32,753 nt of DNA, taken from positions 1 to 32,753 of the forward strand of contig JAGAWN010000005.1 in the NCBI GenBank assembly GCA_017941355.1, given 5' to 3'. The notes beneath the pieces are model-generated. The model was not told where the DNA came from. It made no database searches and saw only the letters and a list, made by a program, of their open reading frames with translations. The translations under genes and the position numbers were made by a program. Source of the stretch: Ruminiclostridium sp. GTDB taxonomy: Bacteria > Bacillota > Clostridia > Oscillospirales > Ruminococcaceae. Positions 26,677-32,753 of the stretch are shown here, one piece after another; within the stretch, counting starts at the first letter, position 1; every line of letters starts with the position of its first letter.

Positions 26677-26932
26677 TTACTTCTATTACCTCATCGATGT
26701 AGTCGTTAGCCAAAGAAAGCTTTGCACTGATTTTTTCCAAATCTTCCATAGTAAAATCAGGATTTTGAATGAGCGAACGACTTATCGAACCGACCATGCT
26801 CAAAAGAACTTCAAGCGGATTTGACGGGTCATTATCTATATTCTTTATCCGCATATAATTGATGATCTTAGCCTTAACACTTGCCGCAACTTCCCTTAAG
26901 ACTTCTTCTTTTGCAGTGATAAAATAATCCAT
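26669..26932 (-). CDS. Antitoxin candidate, epsilon-like helical protein
   Basis: 87 residues; the ATG at 26932 follows GGAGG by seven bases. It is a small acidic all-helical protein (FITAKEEVLREVAASVKAKI, FTMEDLEKISAKLSLANDY) of the size of the epsilon antitoxin, which blocks the ATP site of zeta. Sequence similarity to epsilon or to the C-terminal half of PezA is not clear by eye. The assignment rests on its place between a regulator and the toxin and on the 8-bp overlap with the toxin start. Confidence 0.6.
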   Translation of the reverse strand: MDYFITAKEEVLREVAASVKAKIINYMRIKNIDNDPSNPLEVLLSMVGSISRSLIQNPDFTMEDLEKISAKLSLANDYIDEVIEVND

Positions 26933-26957
26933 ATCTGTTCCTCCGTATTTCATAAAA

Positions 26958-27173
26958 TCATTCTTTGGAGCGCAGGAATTCCAGTTCGAGCTTTGCGCTT
27001 ATCAGCGATGTTATATAGGGAGCGGGCGTTCTCTCGCCCGTTTCCCAATTGCTGATAGTACGCTTCGGAATGCCTGTGATCTCTGACAGCTGTACCTGTG
27101 TAATGCCATAATGCAGACGTAACTCCTTAATCGACAAATCGTTGCCGTCCCGCACTTTTTCATTTATGTGCAT
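26958..27173 (-). CDS. XRE-family regulator of the toxin-antitoxin operon
   Basis: 71 residues, a single helix-turn-helix domain (LRLHYGITQVQLSEITGIPK, RTISNWETGERTP). AGGAGGG lies seven bases before the ATG. It is the first gene after a consensus promoter, ahead of the antitoxin and toxin. The trio mirrors the omega-epsilon-zeta plan (regulator, antitoxin, toxin), with an XRE protein in place of omega, or a PezA split into two genes. Autorepression of its own promoter is likely. Confidence 0.85.
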   Translation of the reverse strand: MHINEKVRDGNDLSIKELRLHYGITQVQLSEITGIPKRTISNWETGERTPAPYITSLISAKLELEFLRSKE

Positions 27174-27194
27174 ATCATGCCCTCCTGCTTTTAT

Positions 27195-27223
27195 ATTATA
27201 GCACTCATTGGGTTACTTGTCAA
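27195..27223 (-). promoter_or_regulatory. Consensus promoter of the toxin-antitoxin operon
   Basis: TTGACA (27218-27223 on the minus strand), a 17-nt spacer and TATAAT (27195-27200) with extended TGC. A fully consensus promoter would need tight repression, fitting an operon led by an XRE regulator. Confidence 0.88.
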
Positions 27224-27271
27224 GAGATTATATATCAATTATGGTTTATTGTGTCACTGATATTTCAGATT

Positions 27272-27287
27272 GTGCTACATATATCAC
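27272..27287. repeat. Palindrome copy F, right edge of the toxin-antitoxin cassette
   Basis: GTGCTACATATATCAC within TTGTG...CACAA. It lies four bases beyond the virB4 stop and before the cassette promoter, the counterpart of copy E. Confidence 0.75.
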
Positions 27288-27291
27288 AATT

Positions 27292-29766
27292 CTATTCTTC
27301 CCCGAACTTCGTAGTCATTAGCTTATACAGCTTTGTATCAGTCGGAAACTCATCCTTAAAAGGAATACAGCCGTTTGCACCAAAATACATAAGCCCTGAA
27401 CCCGAGGGAGAACCTACAACATATTGCATCTGCGTATCCGGGATCTTCAAAAGCCTTGCAAGCTGCTCACGATCTGTTGCCGACTGATTAAGCATATATA
27501 TAAATTCCGAGTTTGCAAGCATTGTTCTCGCCGTAGGCGAACGCAGAAGATCTTCAACGTTTTGTGTGATTCCGGTCGGCACGCCGCCCCATTTTCTTGC
27601 ACGTTTGTAAAGCTCAAACAGGAAGTTTGCTGTTTCCTCGTTTGAAAACAGTAAATAAATTTCGTCCATATAGATGTATGTTCGTCTGCCTATCTGCCTG
27701 TTCTGAACGATTCTGTCCCAAAGGTTTTCCATGACGATCATCATTCCGAGAGCCTTTAATGACTTTCCTAAATCTTTAAGATCATAAACGACTACTCTCT
27801 TGTCTGTCTTAACATTCGACGGATAGCTGAAAGTGTTCATTGATCCTTCGACATACAGCGAAAGCGCATTATAAAGCGGAATTGCGCTGTCATACTGATG
27901 AGTGTACTTTTCAAGAGCCTTGAAATAGTCGCCAAGTGTAGGCATCTCTGTTTTAGCGCCCATAATAAGTGGAGTATAAATATCTTTGTCGCACATATCT
28001 ATAATAGAAGCCTGTTCGGAATCTATCGCAGTCGGAGCCATTATTGTTTGGAAGAATGACTTCATAAAGCTGAATTTAGTTTTAATCGGATCATCGTCCG
28101 CTTCAAGATTGACCTCCATAGGATTTAAGTGCGAATCTGATTTTTCGGAAATAAACACGACTTCGCCGCCCAATGCTCTTGCAAGATTGGTATATTCGCG
28201 TTCGGGATCCACGATTATAATATCTGCATCTGTAGCCAAGAAAACATTTACCATTTCACGCTTTGCAGAGAAGCTCTTTCCTGAACCGGGTGAGCCGAGT
28301 ATAAAGCCATTACAGTTTTTAAGAGTAGTTTTGTCGAATATTATCATGTTATTCGATATCTGATTAAGTCCGTAGTAAACGCCCCCCGCTTGCGTCAGTT
28401 CGCGTGACTTAAACGGCATAAATACCGCTGTACTTTCCGTTGTCAGCGTCCTGCGTACTTGTAACTGACAATTGCCGACCGGCAATGTTGAAGCCATTAC
28501 TTCTTCCTGTTGAAAGGTTGCTTTTGCAAGTACAGTTATATGCTTAGCGAATATTCCTTCGATAATGGAGCTTTGCGCTTCCAGTTCCTCATAGCTGTCC
28601 GCTATAAGCATTACACAAATATTTGTGAGAAACATCTTCTGATTTTTGCTCATAAGATCGTCAAGAAGTTTCTGCGCCTGTTCCATTGACTGCTTGTGAT
28701 CGTCGGATATAACATCTGTTCCGAAAATACCCCTTGCCGCTGCTTTACGCTCTTTTTCTATCTTATTTGCTCTCATTGCTGTAAGCTGCCGCTTAACTAT
28801 TTTTATAGCTTCATCGGGAGCTACCGGGGCTATGTTCTGAGTTATAATAAGATTAAGATTTGACTCCGCTACATCAGTAAGAATATCATCCTGCATGGAG
28901 GAAGGAAGTTGCCGAACAAAGAATGTTCTTGCGTATTTATCATCAAACATGAAGTAATCATTCTTAAACTCAAGATAATCCGGACAGCAAAGCGACTTTT
29001 CCGCCTGTCTCATAAATTCGCCTTGTGTGAACTCACGGACATACCTGTTTGCCCCTCTGAATACATCTGTCAGTATTCTTATGCGCTCATTTGCCGTAAG
29101 CGTTTTAACGCTTGTACCAAGCTTCTGAAATGTTGTTTTCAGATGTATCTCAATAGAATTGAATTGCTGCATAGCAAGTTCAAGGGATATCGCCGAAACT
29201 GTTACTGTTATGTACTTGCGGCGAAGAATTCCGTTTTGTCCCTCACGCATTCTGCTTTTTAGCATATCATTGTATTCCTCACGAAAAATGTCATATTCAT
29301 CGTTTTTCATAGGAAGTAGCACCTTTTTGGCAAAATCCTGTTTATTGTACTTGTTGTTATGAATAGTAATCTGAATATCAACGGTAGTATCAAACCCATT
29401 AAGGATATCAGCATACGCAAGAAATAACTGCTCCTGCTCCTCTCCGGCTGCGGAAGCATAGTTAATATCAGCATACTCATATGTCTTGCTGTATTTATTG
29501 CGTCCGTCATTGTACTCCTCTACAAGCATGATATATTTATCAACCACAGCTACATAAGGCATTGTGTCCTGCACAGTTTTAGATACACGGCGAACAGGAG
29601 CGCTTACTTTGGATTTCTTTGATTTCGTTCTCGCTTTAGCTTTTTTGGCGGTACGGAGTTTGTCCTTTTCCTTCGCGGAAAGCTTTTGTTCCTGAGTCCT
29701 AATTTCACCGCTTTCAGACGTTAGAACTGTAGTAACCTCATTTTTTTCTTCTTTTATTCCGAACAT
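27292..29766 (-). CDS. virB4: VirB4-type conjugation ATPase
   Basis: 824 residues. A basic N-terminal tail (Lys-rich, 28-60) is followed by the VirB4 N-terminal domain and an AAA+ motor with Walker A GSPGSGKSF at 491-499 (before it NCNGFIL) and Walker B TYIYMDEIYLLF near 690. VIVDPEREYTNLA-type and ITQNVEDLL-type motifs of VirB4/TraE are also present. It is the essential energiser of the type IV channel on the inner face of the membrane. The start overlaps the PrgI gene by 29 bases; AGGAG lies 13 bases upstream, somewhat far, so coupling with PrgI translation is likely. Confidence 0.95.
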   Translation of the reverse strand: MFGIKEEKNEVTTVLTSESGEIRTQEQKLSAKEKDKLRTAKKAKARTKSKKSKVSAPVRRVSKTVQDTMPYVAVVDKYIMLVEEYNDGRNKYSKTYEYADINYASAAGEEQEQLFLAYADILNGFDTTVDIQITIHNNKYNKQDFAKKVLLPMKNDEYDIFREEYNDMLKSRMREGQNGILRRKYITVTVSAISLELAMQQFNSIEIHLKTTFQKLGTSVKTLTANERIRILTDVFRGANRYVREFTQGEFMRQAEKSLCCPDYLEFKNDYFMFDDKYARTFFVRQLPSSMQDDILTDVAESNLNLIITQNIAPVAPDEAIKIVKRQLTAMRANKIEKERKAAARGIFGTDVISDDHKQSMEQAQKLLDDLMSKNQKMFLTNICVMLIADSYEELEAQSSIIEGIFAKHITVLAKATFQQEEVMASTLPVGNCQLQVRRTLTTESTAVFMPFKSRELTQAGGVYYGLNQISNNMIIFDKTTLKNCNGFILGSPGSGKSFSAKREMVNVFLATDADIIIVDPEREYTNLARALGGEVVFISEKSDSHLNPMEVNLEADDDPIKTKFSFMKSFFQTIMAPTAIDSEQASIIDMCDKDIYTPLIMGAKTEMPTLGDYFKALEKYTHQYDSAIPLYNALSLYVEGSMNTFSYPSNVKTDKRVVVYDLKDLGKSLKALGMMIVMENLWDRIVQNRQIGRRTYIYMDEIYLLFSNEETANFLFELYKRARKWGGVPTGITQNVEDLLRSPTARTMLANSEFIYMLNQSATDREQLARLLKIPDTQMQYVVGSPSGSGLMYFGANGCIPFKDEFPTDTKLYKLMTTKFGEE

Positions 29767-30157
29767 CTTTTTTACTATGCTCCTTTCTTTTTTCTTCCGC
29801 TTCTGCCTTTTGCAGTGCTATATTTTCTTTGATTAACATCTCTCTGCTTTCCCAAAATGTGTTCAGCTCTCGATATGGGCGCTTTTGCGGTTCTGTATAA
29901 AACCTCAGTACACATCTTGCAAATGTTTCAAAGTTCATTCCGTGGTACGAAAACCATCCGAACGCCATAATTGGAATTGCTATCAGAATAACTATCCAAG
30001 AAAGTATATCTTCGGATATTATTTCCCTACCGAAAATAAAAAGAGGAACACATATTGCAAGAGCTGCTGCAAGAGAGAAGAATTTTCTCATTGTGAGTCC
30101 GAACAGGAATTTCTCCTTATATTCGGTTATTTCTTTCGGTATGCGTATTTCTATCAT
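29738..30157 (-). CDS. prgI: PrgI family (VirB3-like) membrane protein
   Basis: 139 residues. It begins MIEIRIPKEITEYKEKFLFG, the typical PrgI opening, with two membrane helices at about 26-43 and 53-70, then FETFARCVLRFYTEPQKRPY and a basic tail. AGGAGG lies seven bases before the ATG. PrgI proteins take the VirB3 place next to VirB4 in Gram-positive type IV systems, and the 29-bp overlap with virB4 fits this. Confidence 0.9.
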   Translation of the reverse strand: MIEIRIPKEITEYKEKFLFGLTMRKFFSLAAALAICVPLFIFGREIISEDILSWIVILIAIPIMAFGWFSYHGMNFETFARCVLRFYTEPQKRPYRELNTFWESREMLIKENIALQKAEAEEKRKEHSKKDVRNKRRKK

Positions 30158-30169
30158 ATACGTTCCTCC

Positions 30170-31129
30170 TTATGCAGTACCGCATATTTTCTTTGCCCAT
30201 GATCCTGATTTCAAAACGCCCATACCTAATGCTCCGGTCAACAGCAGTGCTTCCATAGATCCGTCAGCCGCTGCTCCAATTGAACCTGCATATGACATAA
30301 CGGCATCTCGCACAGTTACCATAAGATCTCCATATACCGTAAACATGATTACTAAAATAAACGCTTGTAAGCATACAGCGGCATAGCTTTTGGCAAATGT
30401 TTTACCAACATCGCTGGCGGCTGACGATATAAAAGTTGACATTGGTAATGGCGCTATGACAGTATAGATCATCAATTCGAATATTCTTCCTATTATTACC
30501 ACCTGACAAGCTAACATACAAAGCTTCAGAATAAGAAAAACCGGGGATAATTGAATATTGCGAATAAGAGAATATGTACCGAACATATTGGGATCATCCG
30601 CTACTGCTGTTTGCCATTGCAAATCGCTGATAAACATTCCCATACCACCGGTAAGGATCTGATTACTGTTATTAAGGGTTATCGCAGTCTGTAAGCCCGT
30701 AAACGCATCATATATAGTTTGCATTATTGCAGGCGTATTATCGATCAGTGCTTTTCCAACAAAAAGTTTTGCCATAAGCAAGAGAACGTTTTCCCACTTT
30801 ACCCATTCAAATTGAAGTGTTTTAACAAAGAATTCGATTACGAAAAACAGAGAAACCAATACAAGCGCTGTACCCTGTACAACGCTAACAGCACCCTCTA
30901 CTGCTGAATATCCACTGCCGCTGCTGAACGGCGATATTCGCAGGAGCGCTCTGCATTGACTATATGCTGTATTTATTGCATCTATCTCGCCTTCGATGGT
31001 TGTTTGCAATTGATCAGATGGCATAAGTGCTGCACTCGCATGGACAGTGAACAAAATGATAACAACGGCTATCAGAAAGGCTGATATCATCAAGCGCCTG
31101 TTAGGTGATAAAGAGGATATTTTTATCAC
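30170..31129 (-). CDS. VirB6/TrbL-like polytopic channel protein
   Basis: 319 residues from a GTG at 31129, chosen because AGGAGG lies seven bases upstream; an overlapping ATG is out of frame. There is a signal-like first helix (MISAFLIAVVIILFTVHASA), then several membrane segments (about 85-105, 195-215, 215-235, 255-280, 285-305). The C-terminal part (IYTVIAPLPMSTFISSAASD, GKTFAKSYAAVCLQAFILV) is the signature of the VirB6/CD1112-like proteins of clostridial elements. It forms part of the inner-membrane channel and stands between the pilin candidate and PrgI. Confidence 0.85.
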   Translation of the reverse strand: MIKISSLSPNRRLMISAFLIAVVIILFTVHASAALMPSDQLQTTIEGEIDAINTAYSQCRALLRISPFSSGSGYSAVEGAVSVVQGTALVLVSLFFVIEFFVKTLQFEWVKWENVLLLMAKLFVGKALIDNTPAIMQTIYDAFTGLQTAITLNNSNQILTGGMGMFISDLQWQTAVADDPNMFGTYSLIRNIQLSPVFLILKLCMLACQVVIIGRIFELMIYTVIAPLPMSTFISSAASDVGKTFAKSYAAVCLQAFILVIMFTVYGDLMVTVRDAVMSYAGSIGAAADGSMEALLLTGALGMGVLKSGSWAKKICGTA

Positions 31130-31154
31130 ATTATGACCTCCTTTTCAAAAGATA

Positions 31155-31175
31155 GCGGCGGGATAGCCCCGCCGC
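31155..31175 (-). terminator. GC-rich hairpin after the pilin-like gene
   Basis: GCGGCGGG pairs with CCCGCCGC (31155-31162, 31168-31175; 5-nt loop), followed on the minus strand by TATCTTTT. The U-run is weak, so it probably lowers rather than stops transcription of the channel genes, leaving the first gene most abundant, or it protects the upstream mRNA end. Confidence 0.6.
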
Positions 31176-31187
31176 ATTGATAGTAGT

Positions 31188-31652
31188 TTAAGCCGCAAAT
31201 GTGATTAAATGTGAAATCATATCTACAGCTCCTGCAGTTCCTCCATCCATGCCGGTGAAAAGACCTAATGCCTGTGTAACAGCAAACACCACAAAGCCCG
31301 ATGCAAGTGTCATAAGACCACGAGTTTTAGCTTCTGCATCATCATTTTTTATTGCAAGAGCAAACATTACAGCGCCTACAAAGCCCACAACGAGTCCTAT
31401 ACGCCCGATCCAAGTTGCGAAAAACTCAATGACCTTATTGAATTCAGCTTCTCCGGCATTGCCAAAGTCAGATCCGCCGCCCTCGGCTGCAGCAAACGCA
31501 TTAACCGCAGACAGCATAATCATTGTGAACATTACATTGACCGTAAGGACTCCTTTCTGAATCTTGCTGTACACCCTGCTTAACTTTGTTCTTCCGGGCT
31601 TTTTGTTCTCCGTATTCTCAGCAACGGAAATAGCTGTTTTTGTGTTTTCCAT
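31188..31652 (-). CDS. Maff2-type small membrane protein, VirB2-like pilin candidate
   Basis: 154 residues from the ATG at 31652, eight bases after AAAGGAGG. The N-terminal 40 residues are basic and precede a first hydrophobic segment (VNVMFTMIMLSAVNAFAAA) that ends in a possible signal-peptidase site (AFA-A). The mature part has two further helices (IGRIGLVVGFVGAVMFALAI and LASGFVVFAVTQALGLF) separated by the short polar KNDDAEAKTRG, the pattern of Maff2 and VirB2/TrbC proteins. It lies first in the channel gene run with its own promoter and a trailing hairpin, which suits a highly expressed pilin. The long leader is unusual for Maff2, so the name is tentative. Confidence 0.72.
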   Translation of the reverse strand: MENTKTAISVAENTENKKPGRTKLSRVYSKIQKGVLTVNVMFTMIMLSAVNAFAAAEGGGSDFGNAGEAEFNKVIEFFATWIGRIGLVVGFVGAVMFALAIKNDDAEAKTRGLMTLASGFVVFAVTQALGLFTGMDGGTAGAVDMISHLITFAA

Positions 31653-31680
31653 AATGGAAACCTCCTTTAAAAATATTGAT

Positions 31681-31709
31681 TTATTAAATCCCAGCCGGGA
31701 TTTTGACAA
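31681..31709 (-). promoter_or_regulatory. Promoter of the pilin-like gene with an inverted repeat in its spacer
   Basis: On the minus strand TTGTCA (31704-31709), a 17-nt spacer and TAATAA (31681-31686). The spacer holds the inverted repeat AATCCC/GGGATT, a suitable place for an operator. It lies between the virD4 terminator and the pilin-like gene. Confidence 0.55.
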
Positions 31710-31710
31710 T

Positions 31711-31751
31711 AAAAATGCTCCTGAATTGTGCTATATGTAGCACATAGGAGC
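31711..31751 (-). terminator. virD4 terminator whose loop is palindrome copy G
   Basis: GCTCCT (31746-31751 on the minus strand) pairs with AGGAGC (31717-31722) and is followed by ATTTTT. The loop region contains the perfect palindrome GTGCTATATGTAGCAC (31728-31743), which extends the stem. Thus a dispersed repeat has become part of a terminator. Confidence 0.75.
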
Positions 31752-31765
31752 TGCTTAAACTATTT

Positions 31766-32613
31766 TTATGAGTAGAATAACCCGCTGTCAAAAGTCATTT
31801 CATCGCTTGTATCAAAGTCCGGTGCCGAATCTTCGAGTACCATTCCCGATATATCGAATGAGCTGATATTCTCATCGTGAAAGTCCGAGACATCATCAAA
31901 ATCTGAATACGGCTCGTCATCTTCGGGAATATCGTGCCACTCATCGTTATCATCGTACATATCTGCGTTTTCTCCCTCAATGACTTCAACCTCATCATCA
32001 TCGGGAATATCTATATCCGACATAATATCATCTGCTTTCTGTATGTCGCCCGCAAGAATGCTGCCGACTGCATTCTCAGTTTCTTCAGTTTGTTCTTCTT
32101 CTGCTACATGGTCATCGGGATTGTACTCAGTATTCGGCATTTGAATCGTTACAGCCTTATTTTCGACTATGTAAGCGAAGTCTTTGTTGCTGTCCTCAAG
32201 GAACTGATAATTCCTATGCTTTTCAATATCGAATTTGTGGCAGTAAAACGGGTGAAACGCTCTGACCATGACAATACAACGGTCTATCGGCATTACTGAG
32301 AGTTCATCCTGTGTCATTAATTCTCTGCCCTGTATACTGTTATTGATCGAAGTCGAGTTGTTTCTGTGACCCTTGCTTCTGTTTTGTGAAACAACATCAA
32401 TAGTCTCTTTGCCAAGCAGTTCGGAGATCATCTTTAGTGTTGACTGCTCCTTACCGCCAAGAAATATAAAGCTGTCGCAGTTTCCCATTATGACCTCATG
32501 TGTCTTTTCATACATCGCCTTTAGCTGCGCCGTGTTTTGAATGATCACGTTTGCCGATATCTCCATAGAACGCATCGTCGCAATAAGCTTGTCAAAATTC
32601 GGTATCGTACCTA
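31766..32613 (-). CDS. virD4: VirD4-type coupling protein, 3' exon
   Basis: C-terminal 281 residues of the ATPase that brings the relaxase-DNA complex to the channel. From GTIPNFDKLIATMRSMEISA on, it follows the VirD4/TraG family (NVIIQNTAQLKAMYEK, VIMGNCDSFIFLGGKEQST, MISELLGKETID, LMTQDELSVMPIDRCIVMVR). It ends in a very acidic tail (about 100 residues rich in Asp and Glu). The expected LLDEFANI, which should come directly before GTIPNF, is missing; a group II intron end stands in its place. The upstream exon with the Walker motifs lies outside the window. The residues before GTIPNF in the open frame are intron read-through and should not be annotated as protein. Confidence 0.88.
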
Positions 32614-32753
32614 ATAGTGATAGGTAATCCTTTGAAATAATCTCCGGATTTTCCCCCACTCCACACCGTACGTGACAGTTTCCCGTCATACGGCGTTCCA
32701 TCGTTTCATAATGTTTTTAGTGCATACGTAGTCTCGGAGAGAATATTATTTGT
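32614..32753 (-). mobile_element. Group II intron, 3' end (domains V and VI), interrupting virD4
   Basis: On the minus strand, the sequence at about 32663-32696 has the hairpin of domain V: GCCGTATGACGGGAAACTG with CACGTACGGT, including the GAAA tetraloop. Domain VI follows and the intron ends in ACCTATCACTAT, the usual AY end, at 32614. The exon resumes in frame with the virD4 sequence. The rest of the intron, with any reverse-transcriptase gene, lies beyond the right edge. The exact junction may be off by a base or two. Confidence 0.85.

Noticed and set aside
13056-31743. Palindromes as CRP/FNR operators
   Set aside because: The TGTG(A/C) half-sites are two bases too far apart for a CRP box (8-nt centre), four copies are deep in coding sequence, and none has the position of an operator relative to the promoters found.
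13056-31743. Palindromes as a CRISPR array or a Xer dif site
   Set aside because: Spacing is irregular over kilobases with genes between, and the 20-bp unit lacks the 11-6-11 layout of dif.
32614-32701. N-terminal residues MERRMTGNCHVRC of the open frame ahead of the virD4 exon
   Set aside because: They are translation of group II intron domains V and VI, not protein.

Overview
The window is a stretch of an integrative and conjugative element (or large conjugative plasmid) from a low-GC Gram-positive host, most likely a gut clostridium of the Ruminococcus/Oscillospiraceae type. This rests on the strong AGGAGG ribosome sites, the TTGACA-17-TATAAT promoters, the Maff2/VirB6/PrgI/VirB4/CD1108-like transfer genes of Tn1549-like elements, and the giant polyvalent proteins common in such elements. 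All recognised protein genes lie on the minus strand, so transcription runs from right to left.

From the right edge the order is as follows. The 3' end of a group II intron interrupts virD4 (coupling protein). Then come a Maff2-type pilin candidate, a VirB6-like membrane protein, PrgI (VirB3-like) and VirB4. A three-gene toxin-antitoxin cassette follows (XRE regulator, small antitoxin candidate, PezT/zeta toxin frameshifted at a G7 run). After it are a CD1108-like transfer-channel protein, a small membrane protein, a DUF4315 protein, topoisomerase III and a membrane-anchored ComEC-like metallo-beta-lactamase-fold protein with surface repeats. Next is a 3066-aa ArdC-N / nucleotidyltransferase / YodL / methylase / SNF2-helicase protein that carries a TnpV gene in another frame. 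It is followed by a MuF-C / GAF / GGDEF / DUF3991 / TOPRIM polyvalent protein, an oriT resembling pMV158, a MOBV relaxase, a Rep-like protein and a truncated C5-cytosine methyltransferase at the left edge.

These genes form a transfer module. The relaxase nicks oriT, VirD4 hands the DNA to the VirB4/VirB6/PrgI/CD1108 channel, and the polyvalent proteins (methylase-helicase, primase-like) probably protect or process the DNA on entry. TopB and the Rep-like protein would support replication of the transferred form.

Four observations go beyond ordinary annotation. (1) The plus strand has no recognised protein gene but carries four compact TTGACA-17-(-10) promoters, each ending within about 70 nt in a hairpin plus U-run. 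Three share one architecture, in which the predicted RNA starts at the first base of the stem that forms its own terminator; two of these lie antisense inside polyvalent genes. (2) A 20-bp palindrome (TTGTGCTATATGTAGCACAA and variants) occurs seven times: at three apparent domain seams of the giant protein, once in the surface protein, on both sides of the toxin-antitoxin cassette, and in a terminator loop. (3) A TnpV gene with its own ribosome site is overprinted on the giant helicase gene. (4) A GAF-GGDEF diguanylate cyclase with intact active-site and I-site motifs is fused to a mobile-element primase-like protein.
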